NCBI GenBank assembly: GCA_903826205.1
Contig: CAIKDP010000383.1
Span: 1-64,000 of the forward strand
DNA: 64,000 bases
Source: Akkermansiaceae bacterium
GTDB taxonomy: Bacteria; Verrucomicrobiota; Verrucomicrobiia; Verrucomicrobiales; Akkermansiaceae
Direction of reading: 5' to 3'
Positions 18,197-28,700 of the stretch are shown here, piece by piece; position 1 is the first letter of the stretch; each line of letters opens with the position of its first letter. Under the pieces are notes generated by a model, which was not told the DNA's origin, ran no database searches, and saw only the letters and a program-made list of their open reading frames with translations. A program made the translations under genes and the position numbers.

Positions 18197-19792
18197 ATGC
18201 CCACATTCCACGGTCATTCCCTTATCGATGGTGGTCGGAGACGCGGCAGCGCCACCCCGTTTCAGGCGCTGTCACCCATGGGTCTGCAGCCGTTGCCGGG
18301 GGATTTTTTCCTGGCAACCGATGCCGAGGTCAATGCCGCGCTGGCGGCCGCCCGGCGCGACTTCGCGGCCTGCCGCAACTGTCCCGGCTCCGCCCGCGCT
18401 GATTTGTTAGAAACAATCGCCGCCAATTTGCTCGCGCTGGGCGACGTGCTGGTGGAACGCATCCATTTGGAATGCGGCTTGAGCGAGGCGCGCATCCACA
18501 GCGAACGCGCGCGCACGGTGCACCAGTTGCGGATCTTCGCGGCCATGGCCCGCGACCACACGTGGCTCGATCCGCGGATTGAAACCGCCCTGCCTGGGCG
18601 CCAGCCGCTGCCCAAGCCCGACCTGCGGCGTTTGTTAGTTCCGATCGGGCCGGTGGTCGTGTTTGGCTCCAGCAATTTTCCGCTGGCCTATTCGGTGGTT
18701 GGGGGCGACACCGCCTCGGCGCTGGCGACGGGCAATCCGGTGATTGTCAAGGCGCACGGTGCCCATCCCGGCACCTCGGAGTTGGTGGCGGAAGCGGTGC
18801 TGGCCGCGCTGAGTTCGTTAGGGTTGCCCGCGGGCTTTTTCGCCATGCTGCATGGCCATGGTGAGACCATCGGCATCTCGTTGGTCAAACACCCGGACAC
18901 CCGTGCCGTCGGCTTCACCGGTTCGTTCAGTGGCGGGCGGGCGCTGTTTGATGCCGCCGCCAGCCGGCCCGATCCGATTCCGGTGTTTGCCGAAATGAGC
19001 GGACTCAATCCCATCGTCCTGCTGCCAGGCGCGGTGCGCGAGCGGTCCACCGAAATTGCCACGCTCATCGCCCAATCCATCACCCAAGGGGTCGGCCAGT
19101 TCTGCACCAAACCCGGCCTGATCCTGCTGAGCGAAGGCCCGGGCGCGGAGGATTTCCGCTGCGCCTTGGCCGCTGCCATCACCGAAGTGGCGCCCGCACC
19201 GATGTTGCACGCCGGCATCGCCGAATCCTATGTGGCAGGCTGCCAGCATGCCTCAGGCCATCCCGCCGTGCGCGTGCTGGCGCGGGCTGCCGCCGCGCCT
19301 GACGCGTGCGAGGGCGCGGCGTTGGCGGTGGTCACCGATGTCGCTGGCCTGCTGGCGGACGACTCGCTGCGGCATGAGGTATTCGGGCCGTTTGCCATGG
19401 TGGTATCCATCACCGCCCCGGCGCAGATTGAAACCGTGCTGCTGTCGCTGGGCGGGCAGCTCACCGCCTCGGTGTTTGCCATGCCGGGGGAACTTGCCCC
19501 TGAATTGTTAGATAGCCTCACGCAAATCGCCGGACGTGTCATCGTCAATGGCGTGCCCACCGGGGTGGAGGTGTGCAGTGCCATCAACCACGGCGGCCCG
19601 TGGCCGGCCACCACGGATTCGCGCTTCACCTCGGTCGGCCCGGCCGCCTACCTGCGCTTTGTGCGCCCCGTGACCTATCAAAACACGCCGGACGCCCTGT
19701 TGCCACCGGCCCTTCAGAATGCCAATCCGCTGGGGATTGCGCGCCTGTTGAATGGCGTCTGGAGCACGGCCGGCGTGACCACGGCCGACTAA
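18197..19792 (+). CDS. Alpha-ketoglutarate semialdehyde dehydrogenase (2,5-dioxovalerate dehydrogenase)
   Basis: A 531-residue aldehyde dehydrogenase of the KGSADH subfamily. It starts with FHGHSLIDG, has the NADP-binding region VPIGPVVVFGSSNFPLAYSV, the catalytic glutamate E266 in FAEMSGLNPIV and the catalytic cysteine C303 in GQFCTKPG, and the subfamily's late TGVEVCSAINHGGPWPATTD and AYLRFVRPVTYQN. It oxidises 2,5-dioxopentanoate to 2-oxoglutarate, the last step of several pentose, uronic-acid and hydroxyproline degradation routes. This agrees with the glycan-degradation genes to the left. No other genes of such a route are adjacent. Confidence 0.9.
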   Translation: MPTFHGHSLIDGGRRRGSATPFQALSPMGLQPLPGDFFLATDAEVNAALAAARRDFAACRNCPGSARADLLETIAANLLALGDVLVERIHLECGLSEARIHSERARTVHQLRIFAAMARDHTWLDPRIETALPGRQPLPKPDLRRLLVPIGPVVVFGSSNFPLAYSVVGGDTASALATGNPVIVKAHGAHPGTSELVAEAVLAALSSLGLPAGFFAMLHGHGETIGISLVKHPDTRAVGFTGSFSGGRALFDAAASRPDPIPVFAEMSGLNPIVLLPGAVRERSTEIATLIAQSITQGVGQFCTKPGLILLSEGPGAEDFRCALAAAITEVAPAPMLHAGIAESYVAGCQHASGHPAVRVLARAAAAPDACEGAALAVVTDVAGLLADDSLRHEVFGPFAMVVSITAPAQIETVLLSLGGQLTASVFAMPGELAPELLDSLTQIAGRVIVNGVPTGVEVCSAINHGGPWPATTDSRFTSVGPAAYLRFVRPVTYQNTPDALLPPALQNANPLGIARLLNGVWSTAGVTTAD

Positions 19793-19885
19793 AATCGCCC
19801 GAATCGGCCCCTTTGTGCGAATTTTTCAAAAAACGTCTTGCACCCGACCGCCCTTCCCGCCCATCTTCCGCGGCGAACCCCACAA

Positions 19886-19958
19886 GGGGCGTTAGCTCAG
19901 CTGGTAGAGCACTTGCATGGCATGCAAGGGGTCAGCGGTTCGAATCCGCTACGCTCCA
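19886..19958 (+). tRNA. tRNA-Ala (anticodon GGC)
   Basis: A complete cloverleaf can be drawn: acceptor GGGGCGT pairs with ACGCTCC (one G-T pair), D-stem GCTC/GAGC, anticodon stem CTTGC/GCAAG with loop ATGGCAT (anticodon GGC), T-arm AGCGG-TTCGAAT-CCGCT, and discriminator A. CCA is not encoded. Confidence 0.97.
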
Positions 19959-19964
19959 CTTTCC

Positions 19965-20678
19965 TTAAGGCAGAGTGGCGACGGGCAGTTGGCCGTCGGT
20001 GTGCCACGGGTCGCCACCGCCGTTGCGGCCTTGTACGACCTTGTGAAAGCCTTCGATCCAGCGCGTGGTGAGAAGAGGGTTGGCTTGCGATAACTCGGCA
20101 AGCAGCAGATTGCGTTCCGCGTCGACGTCGGCAGCAATGCGATGAGTGATTTGCGCGGTGGTGCGGCTGAGTTCCACGCCGATGTCGTGAGTGGCCGCGC
20201 CCATCCACAGTGGTCGGCCGTCGTCGGTTTGATCGGAGCGCCAGAACCTGACATGGTGACGTTCGCGCGGACTGTGGCCGACGGCTTTTTCAAAAGCGAG
20301 GTCTTCCTTGCGGCCATACAGATAGAGGCTGCTCACCGGGGCGTTGGGATCGGGTTTCTTGAAGACGGTATCCACAGCAATGCGCATGCAGCTTTTGAAA
20401 CTCAGCGGATTGGCCGGATTCCAACCCGCCGCATGCAGGGCGCGGACGACATCTTCCTCGCTGCCGACCACAGCGATGTTGAGCGGGTCGCCGGGAATGC
20501 CGCTGCTGGTCTGCGTGAGGTGTTCGCCAGCCGTTAGATCCGGATGCCGACGGGCGCTCCAGTGGTTGAGTTGCGGCATGACGAGATAGGCGATGAGCAG
20601 ATAGATCATGATTGCAAGCAAAACCGACCAACCCAAGCGGGGACGCCTTCGCTGCTGCTGACCCTCGGCGGCACTCAT
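19965..20678 (-). CDS. LssY C-terminal-domain membrane-anchored protein
   Basis: A 237-residue protein with a basic N-terminus (RRRPRLGW), one transmembrane helix (SVLLAIMIYLLIAYLVM) and an extracytoplasmic domain containing DPLNIAVVGSEEDVVRALHAAGW, VSSLYLYGRKEDLAFEKAVG, RHHVRFWR, RPLWMGAATHDIGVEL and THRIAADVDAERNLL. These are the LssY_C pattern found at the end of LssY/DedA-type proteins. Here the domain is free-standing. It lies tail-to-tail with tRNA-Ala, 7 bp away. Its function is unknown. Confidence 0.78.
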   Translation of the reverse strand: MSAAEGQQQRRRPRLGWSVLLAIMIYLLIAYLVMPQLNHWSARRHPDLTAGEHLTQTSSGIPGDPLNIAVVGSEEDVVRALHAAGWNPANPLSFKSCMRIAVDTVFKKPDPNAPVSSLYLYGRKEDLAFEKAVGHSPRERHHVRFWRSDQTDDGRPLWMGAATHDIGVELSRTTAQITHRIAADVDAERNLLLAELSQANPLLTTRWIEGFHKVVQGRNGGGDPWHTDGQLPVATLP

Positions 20679-20825
20679 CGTGTTGATTTGACCAAGTGAC
20701 CCCCGGCGAATTGCTCCTTGGTGCGCACATCCAGAGCCTGTGCCGCCGGTGTGGCAGCCATTTTCCCTTTACTTTTCATTATGGATGAAGGAATTGCCGC
20801 ATTTTCAACGGCTTAAAGGCAGGAG

Positions 20826-20912
20826 CGGAGAGGGTGGGATTCGAACCCACGGTGAGTTTCACCCCACGTCCGATTTCGAATCGGGTGCCATAGACCACTC
20901 GACCACCTCTCC
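20826..20912 (-). tRNA. tRNA-Ser (anticodon CGA)
   Basis: On the minus strand the acceptor GGAGAGG pairs with CCTCTCC followed by discriminator G. The anticodon loop is TTCGAAA (CGA), and there is a long type II variable arm and a T-loop TTCGAAT flanked by GTGGG/CCCAC. The length (87 nt) and long variable arm fit serine. Confidence 0.96.
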
Positions 20913-21163
20913 TGTGTTGGGGAGCAGAAAAGTAGCCGCTGGAGGGGAGTTGTAAAGCCTTCAATCGCTGCAATTTCAAAAATTTCGCCGCCCGTAAAGC
21001 CCGTCACGCGAATTGTCCCACATCCCTTGGCCGGGGCGCAGGAATGGCCGTACGGTAGTGGGCGGAAAATGGTGCGGGGTCGGAGTGGGGCGGGTGGAAG
21101 CGCCCCACTTTCGTAATGTTAGGCATTGCATTTCGGGATAAAGTTGAATAGGGTGAGCTGCGT

Positions 21164-22756
21164 ATGGCAGCAAAGAACGACGAGACTTCCCCGCTTCTCA
21201 TTCGCTGTCCGGCGTGTGGCCAGCGTTTCAAGGTGGGTGCGGACTTGCGCGATCGCACGGTGGAGTGTGGGGCTTGCGAGCGCAGGTTTCGGATCAATGA
21301 CGACGTGATCCTGAGGTCACGGAAATTCTATCCAGGGGAGCATCCCGAGTCATTGGTCAACCGCTACCAGCGGGTACCGATGGCGGCAGCCCCGCCCGAG
21401 GGCTTTCAAACGGTTAGCTATGCGGCCAATCCGGACACATCCAGTTTCGAGCCCCTCTCGCCGCAGCGGTTGGTGGCCGGGGCGTGCGGGGTGCTGGGAA
21501 TGGTGTTGATGTCGCTGTTGTTGTATTTCGGGACGACCCGCAATGGCATGTTGGACGGGGTGTCCATCGCCAGCCGGATGATGATGGCGGGCTTCAGCGC
21601 CCTTATAGCCACGGCACTTTTCCTTTATGCCAACCCCCGTGCGCGGAAAAAAACCCTGTTATTTTCGTTGTTGTGCAGCGCGGGGTTACTGGCCCTGCCG
21701 CTGGTGAACACCGAGGAGGCGTCCTCCCTCAAAACCGCCGCCGCAGACAACGCCGCGCCCAAAGTCCACCCGTCGGCGCAGGACACTGAGCACGCTGAAA
21801 TTGCCCAACTCAGGCAGTTGATTGGCACCGACCCGCTGGCCGCCGAGAGTGCCAAACTCGCGACCGAAGGCAGTGACAAGCACGCCTACGGTTTGTGGCT
21901 GCGGGGATTGAGCGAAAGCAACAAGCTGCTGGTGCGGGATTACCTGTTGCGAGTGACCAAGGCCAATTTCTCACATCCCTATCCGCGTGAGCGCAATGAC
22001 TATCTGATGGTGGTGAGCGGGGTGAACATCACCCTGGATAAACTCGCCGAACTGGCCGCGTCGCTCGGTGAGGTCAGCCGTGTCCACAGGGAGATCGAGG
22101 TCATTGAGGTGCGGGTCCACAATGGCAACTTCGTGCCGATCCCGCTGGAAAAACTCACGGACAAGGAGGATCCGGCATTTTACGAATTGAACAAGCGTGA
22201 ATTGGAGAGCATCGATTTGGAGCGTGTGCAAGGCGCGGTCAAGCGCCTTGCGGAAGTCGAGCCAAAGATTTATCGCAATGACATCACGCGCCGCTTGGTC
22301 GCGCTGCTCAGGGAAGACGGTGTGGACTTCAAGGGCGTTTTGTGCGGGGCTCTCATGCGCTGGTCCGATGAGCCGACAGAGGCCGCAGACGCCGCCGAAG
22401 CCGTGCTCAAGAAACTTTACGCGGAGAAAAAGCCGATCCCCCGTGAGTTGATCGACTTGCTGGTGAAGGCCAAGCGGGTCTCCATCATCCCTTTGTTAGA
22501 CGCACTGTGGCTTGCCGATTCCGGGACCTGGGAGCCGTATTATGTGGGTCTGGGTCCACCGATTGAAACCACGGTCATCCGTCATTTTCAAGAAGTCTCA
22601 GGCGGTACACGCCATTCCATCGTCCACATGCTCGGCAAAGTCGGCGGTCCTGATAGTTTGGCCTTGCTCAATGGCGCGCGCGCCGGAGCCGATCCGGAAC
22701 TCCTCATCCGGATCGAAGCCGCGGAAAAAGCCATTCGCCTGCGTCTTGGCGAATGA
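21164..22756 (+). CDS. Zinc-ribbon membrane protein of unknown function
   Basis: A 530-residue protein starting at an ATG preceded by GGGTGAG. The N-terminus has a treble-clef/zinc-ribbon pattern CPACG...CGACE (residues about 15-40), resembling MJ0042-type domains. Three membrane segments follow between residues about 100 and 185 (RLVAGACGVLGMVLMSLLLYF, MMMAGFSALIATALFLYA, TLLFSLLCSAGLLALPLV). The C-terminal 330 residues are soluble and mostly helical, ending in a HEAT-like stretch. I do not recognise the family beyond the zinc ribbon. Confidence 0.65.
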   Translation: MAAKNDETSPLLIRCPACGQRFKVGADLRDRTVECGACERRFRINDDVILRSRKFYPGEHPESLVNRYQRVPMAAAPPEGFQTVSYAANPDTSSFEPLSPQRLVAGACGVLGMVLMSLLLYFGTTRNGMLDGVSIASRMMMAGFSALIATALFLYANPRARKKTLLFSLLCSAGLLALPLVNTEEASSLKTAAADNAAPKVHPSAQDTEHAEIAQLRQLIGTDPLAAESAKLATEGSDKHAYGLWLRGLSESNKLLVRDYLLRVTKANFSHPYPRERNDYLMVVSGVNITLDKLAELAASLGEVSRVHREIEVIEVRVHNGNFVPIPLEKLTDKEDPAFYELNKRELESIDLERVQGAVKRLAEVEPKIYRNDITRRLVALLREDGVDFKGVLCGALMRWSDEPTEAADAAEAVLKKLYAEKKPIPRELIDLLVKAKRVSIIPLLDALWLADSGTWEPYYVGLGPPIETTVIRHFQEVSGGTRHSIVHMLGKVGGPDSLALLNGARAGADPELLIRIEAAEKAIRLRLGE

Positions 22757-22813
22757 GGCGGGCTTGCCATGCGTCGCCTGGGAGCGGTGCGTGCCGCGCG
22801 TTCGGAGGCGGCG

Positions 22814-24154
22814 CTACAACTCTTCGACGAGGTCGTCGCGCAGCTGGCGTTCCCAGATGAAGCGCCGGAACAAGACTTTGACCGCCGCAGTGAAGGGCAC
22901 CGCCAGCAGGGTGCCGACGAAGCCGCCGAGCACCAACGACCAGAACAGCATCGAAAAAATCACCGTCAAGGGGTGCAGTCCCACGGAGTCCCCCACGATT
23001 TTGGGTGCCGTCACCAGCGAGTTGATTTGTTGAACACCGACGAAAATGGCCACCACGCCGCCCGCATAAGCCCACGGGCTCAGCCCGAAAGGAGCCACGC
23101 CCTGGGCATGCAGATAGCCAATGATGCAAGCGGGGATGAGGCAAAGAATGTTGCCAATGTAGGGGATCACGCCGAGGATTGCCATGAAAATGCCTATGAG
23201 AAAGCCATACGGCAGATCGTAGATTTCCAGGGCGATGCCGACGAGCACGCCATCGATGAGGGCCACCAGCACCTGGCCGCGGAAGAACGAGATGAGGTAA
23301 CCATTGATTTCCTGCAGGGTATCCACCAGTTCTGTTTTGAAACGCGAGGCTTTCAGCGGCACATAAAGATGCCAGTGATCGCGGATGGAGGCGGAATCCT
23401 TGAGGAAAAAAAACAGATAGACCGGCACCATGATCATGCCAATGAACAACCCCAGAAACCCCAACACCTTGGAGGATCCCGCAGTGAGCCACGACCACCC
23501 GGTTTTGGTGATCACCCCTTTGTATTGATTGAGCATGCGGCCGCCATGGGTGCGCCAGAAAAACTCCAGCGAGGCCGGCTCGGGTGCGGCTCCGCCAGGG
23601 TAGGGGATCGTTTCTCCGCTGTCGGTGGTTTCTGTGAGTGCCCATCCGATCAACCCGCTCTGGTGGTTTTGGCGCAGTTCATGCAGCGAACGGGCCAGGG
23701 TGGCGGTCAAACCCTGTCTGTCGCTGGCATGGGCATCCTCCGGTGTCGCTTGGGAGCTGTCAGCGGCGGAAACAGGGGTGACCGGAGGAGGCGTGACACC
23801 GGATTTCTGCGGTGCGACGGACACGCTGTGATCCCGCAATGCCAGGCGGCTGCGTTGAATGCCCGGCAGCACCGCCATGGTTAACAACGCAATGCCGATG
23901 AGCATCACCACGAAAACCGTCACCACCGCCCACAAGCGGCTCAGGCCGCGCCTTTCCAGAAAACACACCAGCGGGTCCAACAGGTAGGCGATGATGCCCG
24001 CCACAATGAGCGGAATGAGCACCGGTTGCAGATAGCCGAAAATCGCCCCCACCAGCCAGGTCAGCCCCACCAGCAAGGCTCCGAGAATGAGGATGGCCAA
24101 CCCGGTGGCGGCATTCCACAGGGATCTTTGTTGAAAGCGGGTCGGATAGCGCAT
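22814..24154 (-). CDS. AI-2E family (PerM/YhhT-like) membrane permease
   Basis: From the ATG at 24154 the protein has 446 residues; a TTG at 24205 would add 17 unconvincing residues. Paired N-terminal membrane helices surround FGYLQPVLIPLIVAGIIAYLLDPLV, the family signature. A long periplasmic or cytoplasmic insert (about residues 105-210) follows, then FFLKDSASIRDHW, the GYLISFFRGQVLVALIDGVLVGIALEIY block, ILGVIPYIGNILCLIPA and a final helix pair with QINSLVTAPKIVGDSVGLHPL. Family members export small solutes, with sodium/proton antiport and AI-2 export reported for some. The substrate here cannot be stated. Confidence 0.88.
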   Translation of the reverse strand: MRYPTRFQQRSLWNAATGLAILILGALLVGLTWLVGAIFGYLQPVLIPLIVAGIIAYLLDPLVCFLERRGLSRLWAVVTVFVVMLIGIALLTMAVLPGIQRSRLALRDHSVSVAPQKSGVTPPPVTPVSAADSSQATPEDAHASDRQGLTATLARSLHELRQNHQSGLIGWALTETTDSGETIPYPGGAAPEPASLEFFWRTHGGRMLNQYKGVITKTGWSWLTAGSSKVLGFLGLFIGMIMVPVYLFFFLKDSASIRDHWHLYVPLKASRFKTELVDTLQEINGYLISFFRGQVLVALIDGVLVGIALEIYDLPYGFLIGIFMAILGVIPYIGNILCLIPACIIGYLHAQGVAPFGLSPWAYAGGVVAIFVGVQQINSLVTAPKIVGDSVGLHPLTVIFSMLFWSLVLGGFVGTLLAVPFTAAVKVLFRRFIWERQLRDDLVEEL

Positions 24155-24263
24155 GTGGGAAGTCAACTTGCAGCGAGGGAATATCAAAACTTCAGCGACT
24201 TCCAATCATTAAATTCTCACACACTTGCTTGACGGGCCGTCTGGCCCGTGTGGAGACTCAGGC

Positions 24264-25475
24264 ATGGCGTGGCGGATTGATCAAGCAGTCGTGCGGGGCG
24301 AAATCGACAATACCGTCGAGGGTCGCACCACGGGCCGAATCTGGCTGGCCGGCAGTGACGCCCCCTTGCAGCTCGCATTGGATGGCGATTGTTGGCGCGA
24401 TCTGGCTGGCACCCGCCTGCAATTTGAAAACCCCGCGCCCAGGCCCGGACCGGAAACCACCGGTTTGGCCATTGACCAGACTGGCGTGGTGGGCGACATG
24501 ACCGCGTCACAGAAAGCCAAGGTGCCCTTGGTCAGCGAGGAGGAATTCCATACCCTCTGCCGCGAGCACAAGGACATCCCATTTGAGTGGCGCAACACGC
24601 TCTATCTGGAATGGTTTGGTGAATTCAACGGCCGCGTGGTCATCGAGGCGTCCAACTTCACTCTCTCCATTTCGCCCCACGAATGGGAACTCGATGAAGA
24701 CGCCGAAGCCGCGCAGAAACTTGCCAATCTCAACGCCATGCGCGATTTCATGGCGCTGGTGATCCAACGCAGCGATGAGGAAGAGCCCGGCGCGGAACCC
24801 GCCGCCGAACTCGATGAATTCGCTTGGGAAGAGCGCCTCAAAGAATCCGATCGCCTGACCGACGCCTATCAGGAAGTTCTCGAAAAATACCTGAATGATG
24901 AAGACAGTGAACGCAAGGAGGCTTTCGTCATGGGGTGGGATGGCTTGCTCGACGCCTTGGCCGAGCGCGACGAGGCGGATGACGACGACGATTTTGAGGA
25001 CGACGATGAGGACGCCTTGACCGGTCATTTCCTCGACGACGACGACGAACTGGACTTCGAGGAGGAGTATGGGGAATTCGATGATGAGGGAGGGATCCCG
25101 TTTGACGAAAACGACAAACATCCCTTGCAGGTTGGGGCGCAGGCCTTGGCCGTCCAGGCCATGGACCTGTTGGAGAGCGATGACGGGCCGGGGTCCCCCT
25201 CGTATTTGCTCATCACCAACCTCCTGCAAGTAAGCGCCAAACTCGCCTGTGCCCTGAACTGCCACGGCAGCGGCTATCAACCGGAAACCGGCTTCGTTCT
25301 CGCCGTGCTCAAACGCTGCCTCAATTGGCTCAATGAAGCCTTGGGTGCCTGCCTCACCCTCCATGACACCACCCACGACCCCGCCCGTCGCGCGGATTTT
25401 GAAAAATTACAGACCGCCGCCTTCCAAATCCGCCATGGAATTGTTGAACTCCGGCGTAATCTTAAACAAACTTAA
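24264..25475 (+). CDS. Acidic protein of unknown function
   Basis: The ATG at 24264 is preceded by GGAG 9 bp upstream and gives a 403-residue product. The first 90 residues may form a small beta domain (RIWLAGSDAPLQLALDGDCW). The centre is extremely acidic (residues about 230-275 include runs such as DEADDDDDFEDDDEDA). The C-terminal 110 residues look helical (HPLQVGAQALAVQAMDLLES, LLQVSAKLACALN, LKRCLNWLNEALGACLTLHD). I do not recognise a family. It lies directly upstream of the entericidin-like gene. Confidence 0.6.
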   Translation: MAWRIDQAVVRGEIDNTVEGRTTGRIWLAGSDAPLQLALDGDCWRDLAGTRLQFENPAPRPGPETTGLAIDQTGVVGDMTASQKAKVPLVSEEEFHTLCREHKDIPFEWRNTLYLEWFGEFNGRVVIEASNFTLSISPHEWELDEDAEAAQKLANLNAMRDFMALVIQRSDEEEPGAEPAAELDEFAWEERLKESDRLTDAYQEVLEKYLNDEDSERKEAFVMGWDGLLDALAERDEADDDDDFEDDDEDALTGHFLDDDDELDFEEEYGEFDDEGGIPFDENDKHPLQVGAQALAVQAMDLLESDDGPGSPSYLLITNLLQVSAKLACALNCHGSGYQPETGFVLAVLKRCLNWLNEALGACLTLHDTTHDPARRADFEKLQTAAFQIRHGIVELRRNLKQT

Positions 25476-25518
25476 CTATTGCGTTTGGCGGAGGATGTGC
25501 TATTTCATCGGTGCGCCC

Positions 25519-25701
25519 ATGAAATCAGCTCTATTACTCGCCCTTGTTGCTGTGGCCGCTGTGCTCAGCTCTTGTAACACCACGATCGGCCTTGGCCGCG
25601 ATATGCGGATACTCGGCGATGGCATGGAAAAATCGGCCAACAAGACCCGCGGCTCCACCAGCGGAGGCAGCGGAGATACGTCCGGCGCACCGGTTTACTG
25701 A
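25519..25701 (+). CDS. Entericidin-like small lipoprotein (60 aa)
   Basis: The ATG at 25519 opens a 60-residue product with signal peptide and lipobox (MKSALLLALVAVAAVLSS-C) followed by NTTIGLGRDMRILGDGMEKSANK and a glycine/serine-rich tail. The CNT-IGLGRD motif and size match the entericidin family and the shorter paralogue at 16743-16886. Family members are small membrane lipoproteins, in E. coli made as an antidote/toxin pair under stress. A role here is not known. Confidence 0.8.
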   Translation: MKSALLLALVAVAAVLSSCNTTIGLGRDMRILGDGMEKSANKTRGSTSGGSGDTSGAPVY

Positions 25702-25713
25702 GCCGGCGCGGGT

Positions 25714-28700
25714 TCAGGACATCGCGGTTTCGTCCATAACGGCCAGCAGTTCGGCTTGTGACCAACTCGGGGCATCGTTCAGGCCGGCTTCGTCGACGGC
25801 ACCGGCGAGACTGCGTTTTTTGGCCTGCAAACGCAGCACTTTTTCTTCCACTGTGCCACGGGTGAGCAGACGGTAAACCGTCACCGGTCGGGTCTGCCCG
25901 ATCCGGTGCGCACGGTCGCTCGCCTGAGCTTCCGCTGCCGGATTCCACCACGGGTCGAAGTGAATTACGATGTCCGCCGCCGTCAGATTCAAGCCGTAGC
26001 CACCCGCCTTGAGGCTGATCAAAAAAATCGGTGGACCGCCGTCAGATTGGAAGTGATCCACCATTTCCTGGCGGTTGCGGGTCTGCCCGTCGAGGCGTAA
26101 ACTGCCCCATCCGCGCTCTATCAGGCATTTCTCTATTTCACGTAACTGGGTTTGAAATTGACTGAATATCAAAACCTTATGGTTTGCAGAAAGCGCTTCT
26201 TCCAACAACTCAAACAGGCGTTGGAGCTTGGTCGAGCGCTGCGCGACCAGCAATCGTTCAAAACGCTCGCTTCCAAGCAGGGCGAGGTCGCAGCACGTCT
26301 GGCGCAGGCGCAGCAAGGCGGTGAGCATTTGCATGCGGGCGGCCCCTGATTGAGAAGAATCCTGAAGGACCTCGACGCGTTTGCGACCTTCCACGAGGAG
26401 CTCGCGATAGACGGTTTGTTGCTCGGAACTGAGGTCGCAGAATTCGTCGATGACGAGCTTGGCTGGCAATTCTGGAGCCACTTGTTCCTTGGTCCGCCTG
26501 AGCGAAAACGGTGCAGTCTTGAGGCGAAGCCGCTCCAGCAGGGCTGGCACCGGCTCGCCCGAGATGAGGGGCAATTCATAGCGTTCGCGGAAATCCGCCC
26601 GGCTGCCGAGCCAGCCGGGGAGGATGAAGCGGAAAATCGACCACAAATCGCGGATGCCGTTTTCCACCGGTGTGCCGGTCAGGGCGATGCGCCGCTGGGC
26701 CCGCAGTTTGGAGAGGGCTTTGGCGTGATCGGTGTCGGGGTTGCGCATCAAACTCGCTTCGTCCACCACCACCAAAGCGTAATCGCGCCGCAGGTGCCAG
26801 GCCAAATCCCGCGTGAGGGTGGCGAAGCTGGTGAGAATGACCTCGCCGCCCGTCACCCGTTCGCGTTCCACATCCCGGCCCACGCCATGGAGCGTCCGCA
26901 CGCGCCGCTGTGGCGCAAAACGCAAAAACTCGGCCCGCCAATTGCCCAGCAGCGAGGTGGTGGCGACCACCAAGACTTCGCTCTCGTTCGGGCGCTGAGA
27001 TTGTTCAAACAGGCGTTCGATCAGAACGATGGCTTGAAGCGTTTTGCCTAGGCCCATGTCGTCGGCGAGCAGAGCCCCGCCGAAGCGTTCGACCCGGTCC
27101 CATAACCATGCGGCACCGACGTTTTGATAGGGGCGGAGATCGGCGCGGATGGTGAGCGGTTTTGGGAATTTTGAAAAATCATCTGGAGGCTTGTCAGAAA
27201 ACGACTTGTCCCATTTTTTACGGATTTCATGGATGGTTTCCGCGGCCCGTGACGACGCGCGGTAATGGCCCCCTTCCTGCTGCAAATCCAGCTCCGCAAA
27301 GAGCGGCTCCATAAGCTCGGAAACATCGCTTGAAACAACCAGCCGACGACCGCCTGCGGTCGCGCCTTGGCCCTTGCCGGAGCGCAGCAAATGCCTGACA
27401 TCAGCGGCTGATATCACTTCACCAACGGACGATTGAAACGAAAGATTAAAACTCAGCCAATCTTCGCCTGAGCCAAGAATTTCGATCTTGGGTTCGACGA
27501 GGACGACCTGGCGCTGGACGTTGCGGAAGCGGTCGCCTTCGGTGACTGACCAGTCACGACGGAGGGCGGGCAGGGTGTGGGTAAGGAAATGTAGGATCGC
27601 GTTTTCATCACGCAGGGTCCAGCGGTCGGCGGCGGCATCGGAGGCTTCGAAGCCAGATTGGGCGAGCCTTAATGAGGCATGGTTTTCCAAGTCGAGGTTG
27701 CGGACTTCGCAGCAGTCGTTGGCGGTGAGGCGTGGGAATTGGGGCAGTTCGGCGCGTCCGGGCGGGACAGGCGGAGCGTTAGGATAGCGGATACTCAGCC
27801 GCGCCTCGAGGTGTTGGAGCGAACCATCCAGCGCCAAGGCCACCGTGAAGGGTGCGGCGACGAAGTGGATTTTATCGAGCCAGGAATCTGGCGGGAAACT
27901 CAGCCATTCCTGCCAGATTGCGAGGCGGGCGAGGAACTTTTCGCACGACAATTCCACCGGGTGTCCGGCGCGGAGATCGCTAAGCGCGGTGGCAAGGTCG
28001 GCAGGGAGATTTTCCTGACCGAGGCGGGTGAGGGTATCTGGCCCGATTTGCCAGATCTGTCCGGCGATGGCGATCGATGGGTGGGTCTCCGGTTCCGGGA
28101 TGAGTCGCACCTTGTTATGGTCGAGGGTCAGCTCACAAAGGCGGATTTTGCCAGCAGCGCGGATTTCCACCAGCGTTCCTTGCTTGCCGATGCGGATTCG
28201 CGGGTGGCCGGTGAGGATTTCCAAAAAGGCGCTGAGCCGTGAGCGATCAAGTTGCAGCTGCAGCGGGAATTTTTCAGCGCCGCCGGCCGCGGCCAGCCAC
28301 GCGCTGAGCGCTTGATCCGCAGGCATGGGCGGCTCCGGATTGCGGCTCAGGCTCGCGGCAAGCCGCCCCCGGCTGAGGGACTCGCCCCAGTTGGGTGGGA
28401 AGCCTATGTCCCAAGCCTGGGATGGCAGGGCGGGGGGCTGATCCGGTTTTATTGTTAGAGGAAGCGTGCCGCGCAGGGCGGCCAGCCCGACCGCCACGGC
28501 ATGGGCACAAAGCGCACCACTTGATTGGTTTTCCGGGCACGCGCAACGGGTGTCGAAATCCGAGGCGGACTTGATGCGCACGCTGACGCGCAGCAGGCGC
28601 TGTCCCGCGCGCACCGAGCCCTGCCAACCGGCAGCGTCGGACTTCACGGCGGTGGCCGCGCCAGCCTCGCAAAGGGCTTTGCCTTCCTTGAAGGCTTGCC

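Noticed and set aside
19886-20912. Genomic island bounded by the two tRNA genes
   Set aside because: Only one chromosomal-looking gene lies between them, with no integrase and no direct repeat of a tRNA end.
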